The translations under genes and the position numbers were made by a program. Positions 51,438 through 58,874 of a DNA stretch of 63,909 nucleotides are shown piece after piece. How positions within the stretch are numbered: the first letter of the stretch is position 1; each line of letters opens with the position of its first letter. Source of the DNA: Gammaproteobacteria bacterium (lineage in GTDB: Bacteria > Pseudomonadota > Gammaproteobacteria > Acidiferrobacterales > Sulfurifustaceae); assembly GCA_029863005.1 (NCBI GenBank), contig JAOTWF010000007.1:1-63909 (forward strand). Direction: 5' to 3'. The notes below the pieces were generated by a model. That model ran no database searches, was not told where the DNA came from, and saw only the letters and a list, made by a program, of their open reading frames with translations.

Positions 51438-52713
51438 TCCTGCCAAGGCACCCGTCCAAAATGCGGCTGCGCGCCGCATTCTGTTGATCGCTCCGCACGA
51501 CAGCTACCGCACTGCGCCGTTCCTGGCGGCGGCCAAGGCCCACGGGATTGAAGTATTAATCGCCTCCGAGGCCAAACACTCCCTGGTCAGCGCCTACGTC
51601 GACGGTCTGCATCTCGATCTCGGCGATATCCAGGCCTCATTGCAAACCATTCTACGCGAAGCGCATCGGCGGCCATTCGCGGCCGTGCTCGGCAGCGACG
51701 ACGCCAGCACGGAAATTGCGGCACTCGCAGCCACCGAACTTGGCCTCCCCCACAATCCCACCGCGGCGGTGCACCTCGCGCGGCGCAAGGACCTGGCGCG
51801 CGATCGGCTGACACAAGCCGGCGTGCCGGTACCACGCCACTGGCGACTCGATCTCAGGCGTCCGTTGGCCGCACAAACTGAAGACATCCGTTTTCCCTGC
51901 GTGCTCAAACCGGTGGCGCTCGCCGCCAGCCGCGGCGTGATCCGCGCCGATAATCTTGACCAACTCACACAGGCCGCCGCGCGCATCCAGGTATTGCTGA
52001 CGCGCGCCAGGCTGCGCGAAGCGGAAGAGCGCGAAACCATCCTGGTTGAGGAATTCATCCCCGGTTTCGAGGTGGCGGTGGAAGGCCTGTTGACGCAGGG
52101 GAATCTCGAAATCCTGACCATCTTCGACAAGCCCGATCCGCTGGACGGTCCGTATTTCGAAGAGACGTATTACATCACCCCGTCACGGCTGGATGCACCG
52201 ACGCAAAAGACCTTGCGCGAAACCATCTCCGCCGCTTGCGCCGCCTACGGCCTGCGCGAAGGACCGATCCACGCCGAGTGTCGCATCAACGACAAGGGCG
52301 TATGGATACTCGAAGTCGCCGCGCGCACGATAGGCGGATTATGTGGACGCCTGCTGCGCTTCGGCACCGGCTCCAGTCTGGAAGAATTGGTATTACTGCA
52401 TGCCCTGGGCGAACACCCCGAATTAAACAATGAAACTGGTGGCGCCGGGGTGCTCATGATCCCGACCCCACAGGCCGGTATCCTGCGGCGTGTCGAGGGC
52501 GTGCTAACCGCCGGGAAAGTGCCGTATATAGAAGAAGTCGTCATCAATGTGCGTGAGGGCTACGAACTGGTGCCCCTGCCGGAGGGCTCGAGTTATCTCG
52601 GATTTATTTTCGCGCGCGCGCCAAGTGCGGAGGAGGCCGAGGCAGCATTGCGCGCGGCACACGCCTGCCTGCGCGTGGTGGTGATGCCATTATGGAAGGG
52701 GGTGAACGTTTAG
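51409..52713 (+). CDS. ATP-grasp domain enzyme
   Basis: A 434-residue ATP-grasp protein: an N-terminal Rossmann-like part (about 22-110, ILLIAPHDSYRTAPFLAAAK), ATP lid FPCVLKPVALAASRGVIRAD, ILVEEFIPGFEVAVEGLLTQ, metal-site IHAECRINDKGVWILEVAAR, and a C-terminal domain with GVLMIPTPQAGILRRVEGV. Such enzymes join a carboxylate to an amine or thiol through an acyl phosphate. The closest style is of amino-acid ligases (carbamoyl-phosphate/D-Ala-D-Ala type). GTG 51409 starts inside the HesB-like gene. The substrate is unknown. Confidence 0.85.
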   Translation: MADAAAEVSSPAKAPVQNAAARRILLIAPHDSYRTAPFLAAAKAHGIEVLIASEAKHSLVSAYVDGLHLDLGDIQASLQTILREAHRRPFAAVLGSDDASTEIAALAATELGLPHNPTAAVHLARRKDLARDRLTQAGVPVPRHWRLDLRRPLAAQTEDIRFPCVLKPVALAASRGVIRADNLDQLTQAAARIQVLLTRARLREAEERETILVEEFIPGFEVAVEGLLTQGNLEILTIFDKPDPLDGPYFEETYYITPSRLDAPTQKTLRETISAACAAYGLREGPIHAECRINDKGVWILEVAARTIGGLCGRLLRFGTGSSLEELVLLHALGEHPELNNETGGAGVLMIPTPQAGILRRVEGVLTAGKVPYIEEVVINVREGYELVPLPEGSSYLGFIFARAPSAEEAEAALRAAHACLRVVVMPLWKGVNV

Positions 52714-52754
52714 CGTTTCAGCGACTCTGACCCCTTGATCCAAGAATAAACACC

Positions 52755-54899
52755 ATGACCAAGTCACGAATCATAATTATTATTTTTCTTGTTGTCGCCA
52801 TCGGCGCGTTCTTCATCTTTGATCTGGGTCAGTACCTGACCCTGGACTACTTCAAATCTCAGCAGCAGGCCATCGAGGGTTACCGGCAAAATCACCCGCT
52901 GGCCACCGCGCTGGGATTTTTCATCGTCTACGTCGCCGTCACCGGTCTGTCGCTGCCGGGCGCGGCGTTAATGACCTTGGTGGCGGGCGCGATATTCGGA
53001 TTGGGCTGGGGCACCCTGATCGTCTCTTTCGCTTCCACCATCGGCGCCACACTCGCGTTTCTGGTCTCGCGCCTGCTGCTGAAGGATCTGGTACAGCGGC
53101 GCTTCGGCGATAAACTGAAAACCGCCAACCGTGGCATTGAGAAGGACGGCGCCTTCTATCTGTTTACCCTGCGCTTGGTGCCGGCGTTTCCATTTTTCGT
53201 GATCAACCTGGTCATGGGCCTGACCCCGATTCGGACCTGGACTTTTTACTGGGTAAGTCAGGTGGGTATGCTGGCCGGTACCCTGGTCTACGTCAACGCC
53301 GGTACCCAGCTGGCGCAACTGCAGTCACTGTCCGGGATACTGTCACTCGAGCTCATTATTTCATTCACCCTGCTCGGGGTGTTCCCGTTGCTGGCCAAGA
53401 AGGCCGTTGAAATATTCAAAGCCCGGCGCGTGCTGAAGCATTACCCCAAGCCAAAACATTTCGATCGCGACCTGGTCGTCATCGGCGCCGGCTCCGGGGG
53501 CCTGGTAAGCGCGTACATTGGCGCCGCCGTCAAGGCCAGGGTGAGCCTGATCGAAAAGCACCGCATGGGCGGCGACTGCCTGAACACCGGCTGTGTGCCG
53601 TCCAAGGCGCTGATCCGTTCCGCCAAGTTTCTTTCCCATGCGCGCCGCGCGCGCGAGTTCGGCTTCGACTCGGTAGCCGTCGATTTCGATTTTGCGCGCA
53701 TCATGGAACGGGTGCAGCGCGTCATTCGCGAGATCGAACCGCATGATTCAGTGGAGCGTTACACGAAACTCGGCGTCGATTGCATTCAGGGAGAAGCCCA
53801 AATTACTTCGCCCTACACAGTGAACGTCAATGGCCACACGTTGACCACACGCAGCATTGTCGTCGCCACCGGCGGGCGCCCAGCGGTGCCGTCAATCCCC
53901 GGCATCGAAGACATCGGCTACCTGACCTCCAACACCCTCTGGGAGCTGCGCACACTACCAGGCCGGCTGCTGGTGTTGGGTGGCGGACCCATCGGCTGCG
54001 AACTCGCCCAGTGTTTCGCACGCTTCGGCAGCCGCGTGATCCAGCTCAACCGTGGACAGCGCTTGTTGAACAAGGAAGACCCGGAGTTTTCCAGCATGGT
54101 GATGCAGCGTTTCGAGCGCGAAGGTATCGAGTTGCGCATGAATCATTCGCCAAAAGCGTTTCACGTGGACGGCGGTCGTAAAACCCTGGTGGCCGAACAT
54201 GACGGCCGGGAGGTCGAGATCGAGTTCGATGCCTTACTGTTGGCCGTGGGTCGGCAGGCCAATAGTCGCGGCTTTGGTCTGGAGGCGCTCGGTGTGCCCC
54301 TGCGCAAGGATGGCACCATCGAAATCAACGACTACCTGCAGACGATTTACCCGAACATCTATGCCGTCGGCGATGTCGCCGGCCCCTACCAGTTCACCCA
54401 TACCGCGGCGCATCAGGCCTGGTACGCGGCGGTCAATGGTCTGTTTGGCAGCTTCAAGAAATTCCGCGCGGATTATTCGGTGATTCCGTGGGCCACCTTC
54501 ACCGATCCCGAGATCGCGCGCGTCGGTCTCAATGAACAAGAGGCGAAGGCCAAGAGTATTCCCTATGAAGTAACCACTTATCCGATCGATGATCTCGACC
54601 GCGCCATCGCGGATGAAGAAGCCCATGGCCTGGTGAAGGTGCTGACCGTGCCCGGCAAGGACCGCATTCTCGGTGTGACCATCGCCGGGGAGCACGCCGG
54701 TGATTTGATTTCTGAATTTGTGGCCGCCATGCGCCACGGATTCGGTCTCAACAAGATTTTAAGCACCATCCACATCTACCCGACCTTGGCCGAGGCCAAT
54801 AAATACGTTGCGGGGAATTGGAAGCGTGCCCACGCACCCAAGCGGGTGCTGGCCTGGCTGGGGCGTTACCACTGTTGGCGCCGGGGTGGTAAACCTTAG
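52755..54899 (+). CDS. TVP38/TMEM64-pyridine nucleotide-disulfide oxidoreductase fusion
   Basis: A 714-residue two-part protein. Residues 1-225 form a TVP38/TMEM64 (DedA-like) membrane domain with the GAALMTLVAGAIFGLGWGTL loop and LRLVPAFPFFVINLVMGL. Residues 240-714 form a dihydrolipoamide/mercuric reductase-like flavoprotein with VVIGAGSGGLVSAYIGAAVK, the redox disulfide GGDCLNTGCVPSKAL, and a C-terminal HIYPTLAEANKY that supplies the active-site base. The arrangement would place an NAD(P)H-dependent disulfide reductase at the inner membrane. The substrate is unknown; no mer genes are present. It lies 41 bases after the ATP-grasp gene. Confidence 0.9.
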   Translation: MTKSRIIIIIFLVVAIGAFFIFDLGQYLTLDYFKSQQQAIEGYRQNHPLATALGFFIVYVAVTGLSLPGAALMTLVAGAIFGLGWGTLIVSFASTIGATLAFLVSRLLLKDLVQRRFGDKLKTANRGIEKDGAFYLFTLRLVPAFPFFVINLVMGLTPIRTWTFYWVSQVGMLAGTLVYVNAGTQLAQLQSLSGILSLELIISFTLLGVFPLLAKKAVEIFKARRVLKHYPKPKHFDRDLVVIGAGSGGLVSAYIGAAVKARVSLIEKHRMGGDCLNTGCVPSKALIRSAKFLSHARRAREFGFDSVAVDFDFARIMERVQRVIREIEPHDSVERYTKLGVDCIQGEAQITSPYTVNVNGHTLTTRSIVVATGGRPAVPSIPGIEDIGYLTSNTLWELRTLPGRLLVLGGGPIGCELAQCFARFGSRVIQLNRGQRLLNKEDPEFSSMVMQRFEREGIELRMNHSPKAFHVDGGRKTLVAEHDGREVEIEFDALLLAVGRQANSRGFGLEALGVPLRKDGTIEINDYLQTIYPNIYAVGDVAGPYQFTHTAAHQAWYAAVNGLFGSFKKFRADYSVIPWATFTDPEIARVGLNEQEAKAKSIPYEVTTYPIDDLDRAIADEEAHGLVKVLTVPGKDRILGVTIAGEHAGDLISEFVAAMRHGFGLNKILSTIHIYPTLAEANKYVAGNWKRAHAPKRVLAWLGRYHCWRRGGKP

Positions 54900-54957
54900 G
54901 GTCAGATCAAAATACTATTATTGAAATGTTACTTTTTCGATTAGTTCTGTGATGGCG

Positions 54958-55827
54958 CTACTGCACCGCGCGATGCACGGCCTCGCCGATTTTTGACGGG
55001 TTGCGCACGACGTGCGCGCCAAGTGCTTCAATTTGCTCCATTTTAGCCGAAGCGGTGTCGGCCGGGCCGGCGATCACGGCGCCGGCGTGGCCCATGCGTC
55101 GCCGTGCCGGAGCGGTGATCCCCGCGATGAAGCAAACCAGCGGCTTGCCCAGGTGTTCCTTGGCCCACGCGGCAGCCTCGATCTCCTGGCTGCCGCCGAT
55201 TTCGCCGATCATCACCACCGCCTCGGTGTCCGGGTCGTCCTTGAAGGCGCGCAGCACGGTCAGGAAATCCGTACCGGTGACGGTATCACCGCCGATGCCG
55301 ACACAGGTGGACTGCCCGAGTTTGTAATCGGCCATCTGCTCAACGGCTTCGTAATTGAGCGTGCCGGAGCGCGACACCACGCCGATTTTTCCGGGTTTAT
55401 AGATATGGGCCGGCATGATACCGACCTTGCATTCATTGGGCGTGATCAGGCCCGGCGTGTTGGGGCCGACAATCACCACGTCGCGCCCGGCGGAATAACG
55501 CTTGACGCGCACCATGTCCTGCACCGGGATGCCATCGGCAACGACCACGATGATGCGGATGCCGATGTCGATGGCCTCCATGATGGCGTCGGCGGCGAAC
55601 GGCGGTGGCACGAAAATGCCAGCGACGTCGGCCCCGGTCTTCGCCACCGCCTCGTACAGGGTGTCGAACAGGGGGACACCAAGGTGCTGGGCGCCGCCCT
55701 TGCCGGGGGTCACGCCGGCGACGACCTGAGTGCCGATCTTCATGGATTCCTCGGCATGGAAACTGCCGTGCTGGCCGGTCAGACCCTGAATCACGACACG
55801 TGAGGATTTATTTATGAAGATGCTCAT
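54958..55827 (-). CDS. mtkB: Malate-CoA ligase (malate thiokinase) alpha subunit
   Basis: A 289-residue SucD-like subunit: SSRVVIQGLTGQHGSFHAEE, PGKGGAQHLGVPLFDTLYEA and VGPNTPGLITPNECKVGIMP, with the phosphorylated histidine in RRMGHAGAVIAG. In sequence it would fit succinyl-CoA synthetase, but the partner genes (mtkA and mcl) identify it as malate thiokinase, which forms malyl-CoA from malate, ATP and CoA. It overlaps mtkA by 20 bases. Confidence 0.88.
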   Translation of the reverse strand: MSIFINKSSRVVIQGLTGQHGSFHAEESMKIGTQVVAGVTPGKGGAQHLGVPLFDTLYEAVAKTGADVAGIFVPPPFAADAIMEAIDIGIRIIVVVADGIPVQDMVRVKRYSAGRDVVIVGPNTPGLITPNECKVGIMPAHIYKPGKIGVVSRSGTLNYEAVEQMADYKLGQSTCVGIGGDTVTGTDFLTVLRAFKDDPDTEAVVMIGEIGGSQEIEAAAWAKEHLGKPLVCFIAGITAPARRRMGHAGAVIAGPADTASAKMEQIEALGAHVVRNPSKIGEAVHRAVQ

Positions 55828-56995
55828 GGGCGGCTCCGCTGGTGGCGCGCACGGCCATGGCCGCGGCATCGTCGAGATTGTTGGCGGTAAGGAATTTCAG
55901 GCCAGACTGGGCCAGGACCGCGCGGCCCTGTTCCACGTTGGTGCCGGCGAGGCGCACCACAACCGGCACGGTGACTTTGAGTTCACGCATCGCGCGCACG
56001 ATGCCTTCTGCTATCCAGTCACAGCGGTTGATACCGGCAAAGATGTTGACGAGCACCGCCTTGACGTTCTTATCCAGTAACACGATCCGAAAAGCGTTGG
56101 TGACTTTCTCCGGCGAGGCGCCGCCGCCCACGTCGAGAAAATTCGCCGGCTGCCCGTCGTGCAGGGCGATGGCGTCCATGGTGGCCATGGCCAGCCCGGC
56201 ACCGTTGACGATGCAGCCGACATTACCCTCGAGCGCAATGTAATTGAGTCCGTGCGCGCCGGCCTCGACTTCCTTGGGGTCTTCCTCGTCGAAATCGCGC
56301 AGGTTGCTGATATGCGGCCGGCGGTAGATGGCGTTGTCGTCGAACTGCATCTTCGCATCCAGCGCCAGGAGGCGGCCATCCAGGGTGACGGCCAGCGGGT
56401 TGACTTCGATCAGCACGGCATCGTTGTCGCGAAAGCAGCGGTACAACGCCTTCATCATTTTCACCGCGGGCGAAAGCTGTTTGCCGCTGATTTTCAGGTG
56501 CGTGGCAACCTTGCGACACTGGAAGTCGAGCAATCCCACCGCCGGGTCCACCGGCTCACGCAGGATGCGTTCCGGTTCGTGGCGCGCCGTTTCTTCGATT
56601 TCGACCCCGCCGCCGTCGCAGGCGATTATGGTGATGCGCTGTGTGGTGCGGTCGATAACTAGGCCGAAATAGGCCTCGCGCGCGATGTCGACGGCCTGCT
56701 CGATCAGCACGCGCCGCACGAATTGCCCCTGTGGGCCGGTCTGGGCGGTGATGAGCGGCCGGCCAATGATTTCATCGGTTACGGTGCGCACTTCCTCGAC
56801 AGTGTGGGCCAGCTTGACGCCACCACCCTTGCCGCGGCCGCCAGCGTGAATCTGCGCCTTCACCACGAAGCGATTGACGCCAAGTTCCTCGGCCACGGCC
56901 TCCGCTTGCTCCACGCTGTGCGCCACGCTGCCCGCGGGCACCGGCACACCGTATTGCCGCATCAGGTCCTTCGCCTGGAATTCGTGGATATTCAT
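55808..56995 (-). CDS. mtkA: Malate-CoA ligase (malate thiokinase) beta subunit
   Basis: A 395-residue SucC-like ATP-grasp subunit: MNIHEFQAKDLMRQYGVPVP, VVKAQIHAGGRGKGGGVKLA, EVNPLAVTLDGRLLALDAKM, NGAGLAMATMDAIALHDGQP and VVRLAGTNVEQGRAVLAQSG. It carries the nucleotide site of the ligase. The start overlaps the mcl stop (ATGA). As with mtkB, the malate specificity is inferred from the neighbouring lyase rather than from a visible specificity residue. Confidence 0.88.
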   Translation of the reverse strand: MNIHEFQAKDLMRQYGVPVPAGSVAHSVEQAEAVAEELGVNRFVVKAQIHAGGRGKGGGVKLAHTVEEVRTVTDEIIGRPLITAQTGPQGQFVRRVLIEQAVDIAREAYFGLVIDRTTQRITIIACDGGGVEIEETARHEPERILREPVDPAVGLLDFQCRKVATHLKISGKQLSPAVKMMKALYRCFRDNDAVLIEVNPLAVTLDGRLLALDAKMQFDDNAIYRRPHISNLRDFDEEDPKEVEAGAHGLNYIALEGNVGCIVNGAGLAMATMDAIALHDGQPANFLDVGGGASPEKVTNAFRIVLLDKNVKAVLVNIFAGINRCDWIAEGIVRAMRELKVTVPVVVRLAGTNVEQGRAVLAQSGLKFLTANNLDDAAAMAVRATSGAAHEHLHK

Positions 56996-57963
56996 GCCGC
57001 CTGCTCTTGGCTCATTTTTATGCGTTTCATTTTTTCCACCACGACCTCGGCCTGGCGGATTGAGGCGGCATCGAGCATGCGGCCATCGAGCGTCACGGCG
57101 CCTTGGCCTTTCTTGGCGGCCTCCGCCATGGCCGCGAGAATGCGCTGCGCGCGTGTGACTTCAGCTTCAGTGGGAGAGAACACCTCGTTCGCCAGTGCAA
57201 TCTGCGAAGGATGGATGGCCCATTTACCTTCGATGCCAAGTGCGGCCGCCGAGCGCGCCGCGGAGCGATAACCCTCGGCGTCCTGAATGTCGCTGAACGG
57301 CCCGTCGATCGGGCGCAGACCGTAGGCGCGGCAGGCCACCACGAGGCGCGCCTGCGCGTAGTGCCATTGATCGTTCCAGTGACGTTCGCGCTTGCCACCC
57401 TCTGCGTGCGTGAGCACGGCATAATCTGCATTGGCCCCGCCCATGTGCGTGACACGCGCCTGGGTCGAGGCCGCAAAATCGGCCACGCCGAAGACCAGCG
57501 CTTCCATGCGTTCGGGACAAATCGCGGCAATGTCCTCGATGTTGGCCATGCCGCGCGCAGTCTCGATCAGGGCGTGGAGGCCGATGGGCTTGAGGCCCTT
57601 GGATGCCTCGACCTGCGACAGCAAGGTGGCCACGAAGTAGATGTCCTCGGGGGTGTTGACCTTAGGGATAAGGAGCGTGTCGAGATGCTTGCCGGCCTGC
57701 TCCACGATATCCACGATGTCACGGTAACAGTAGTGCGTGTCGAGGGCGTTGATGCGCACGGAAACGGCGCAACGCGACCAGTCGTGATGCTGCAGGGCAT
57801 GAATGACGTTCTTGCGCGCCTGCTCCTTGTCGGTGGGCGCTACCGCATCCTCGAGATCCATGAACACGATATCGGCGCCGAGCGTGGGAGCCTTCTCGAG
57901 CATGCGTGAATTGCTCCCGGGGACGGCAAGCTCACTTCGATGGAGACGATCCTTGCTGGGCAT
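56992..57963 (-). CDS. mcl: Malyl-CoA lyase (CitE-like)
   Basis: A 323-residue HpcH/HpaI aldolase-family enzyme, matching methylotroph malyl-CoA lyases through its length: RLHRSELAVPGSNSRMLEKA, FMDLEDAVAPTDKEQARKNV, RINALDTHYCYRDIVDIVE, ACRAYGLRPIDGPFSDIQDA and GIEGKWAIHPSQIALANEVF. It cleaves malyl-CoA to acetyl-CoA and glyoxylate. Together with MtkAB it converts malate to these two compounds, as in the serine cycle; in autotrophs it may feed glyoxylate or acetyl-CoA. It is the first gene of the minus-strand operon. Confidence 0.93.
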   Translation of the reverse strand: MPSKDRLHRSELAVPGSNSRMLEKAPTLGADIVFMDLEDAVAPTDKEQARKNVIHALQHHDWSRCAVSVRINALDTHYCYRDIVDIVEQAGKHLDTLLIPKVNTPEDIYFVATLLSQVEASKGLKPIGLHALIETARGMANIEDIAAICPERMEALVFGVADFAASTQARVTHMGGANADYAVLTHAEGGKRERHWNDQWHYAQARLVVACRAYGLRPIDGPFSDIQDAEGYRSAARSAAALGIEGKWAIHPSQIALANEVFSPTEAEVTRAQRILAAMAEAAKKGQGAVTLDGRMLDAASIRQAEVVVEKMKRIKMSQEQAA

Positions 57964-58266
57964 TATGGTTCTTTCCTGTGACAGCCTTAATGGTGGTTTA
58001 TTATTATACCGTCATGGTGTCAATTTCTTAACGGACCGTCAATTTCAATGAAGAGACTTCCCAAAGAGTTGCCTAAAGATACCCCTGTGCGTGGAGCTTA
58101 TCCAAATCCTCTCTCGGTTCAGTGGCGTTTCAATAAGATTATTCCCGGAATTCGCATGTAAAATACATGGAGGCGGTTCTGAGTCAATGTTGATGCCCAT
58201 CAAGGCATGTGTTGAACTGTGTCGGTAGAAGATAGGTCGTATGGAAAACAATCGGAGGGCAGAACG
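57964..58266. other. Intergenic region between mcl and the dsrC-like gene
   Basis: This stretch separates two divergent units. It contains one small plus-strand open frame (58048-58161, 37 codons, starting MKRLPKELPKDTPVRG) with no clear ribosome-binding site; it might be a small peptide or chance. GGAGG at 58252 serves the dsrC-like gene. Confidence 0.35.
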
Positions 58267-58632
58267 ATGAGTCTGTTAGATGCGATTATGGAAGGCAAAG
58301 GAGGTGCTCCCCAGGACCCTAAATTCCCTCATGCCCCGCGTGGCTGGAACAGCCAGGAGGCACAGCAAAAGGCGGGGCAGGAAGGACTGAAAGTTGGCGA
58401 GGAACACTGGGAAGCGGTGCGGGCGTTGCAGGAATATTTCACCAAGCATGCTGACAAGCCCGTGAACCTGCGTGAATTGCACGATGCGCTCGATGAAAAA
58501 TTCCACGCCAAGGGAGGCATCAAGCACCTGTATCGGCTCTTCCCGGATGGACCAGTGGCACAGGGCTGTCGCCTGGCTGGGCTCAAAGTGCCCCCTGGCG
58601 CCACCAGTGGAGGATTTGGTAGCGTGGTTTAA
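58267..58632 (+). CDS. DsrC/TusE-like protein with a single cysteine
   Basis: A 121-residue protein of the TusE/DsrC fold: EGLKVGEEHWEAVRALQEYF, LREL, GGIKHLYRLFPDGPVAQGCR and LAGLKVPPGATSGGFGSVV. In canonical DsrC two cysteines matter, one in the last segment (penultimate residue) and one about ten residues earlier. Here only the earlier one, C101 in QGCRLAG, remains; the penultimate site has become Ser-Val-Val after an altered GATSGGFG tail. It is the only cysteine. It cannot form the usual trisulfide-type intramolecular bridge, so it may serve as a sulfur carrier or regulator instead. Confidence 0.8.
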   Translation: MSLLDAIMEGKGGAPQDPKFPHAPRGWNSQEAQQKAGQEGLKVGEEHWEAVRALQEYFTKHADKPVNLRELHDALDEKFHAKGGIKHLYRLFPDGPVAQGCRLAGLKVPPGATSGGFGSVV

Positions 58633-58874
58633 AGATAGAAATTTGTAATTGGTGTAAGCGTCGGGGGCGGAAACACGTATTGAGTGTGGCGTTGAAATAT
58701 TTTTTGGCGCCTATTAGCTTGGCGTGGATTTCAATGATCGTGCCGCGACTGACCGCTTTCGAAGTAATGCCAGATCACGAGGCCCACGACTTCGAACTGG
58801 GTCAACTCGCGAAATACCGTCGCGAGATAGTAAATGGCGTCTGACCTTGGTGACAACCTCTCATCAACGTTCGC
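58633..58874. other. Intergenic region after the dsrC-like gene
   Basis: A lower-GC stretch with no complete gene. On the minus strand about 35 codons (TQFEVVGLVIWHYFESGQSR and flanks, around 58735-58840) read like protein but have no start or recognised family. Confidence 0.3.

Noticed and set aside
52755-54899. Mercuric reductase (merA)
   Set aside because: The C-terminal cysteine pair and N-terminal metal-binding domain of MerA are missing, and no mer genes are present.
54958-56995. Succinyl-CoA synthetase (sucCD)
   Set aside because: The genes overlap a malyl-CoA lyase gene, which points to malate thiokinase; a specificity test would decide.
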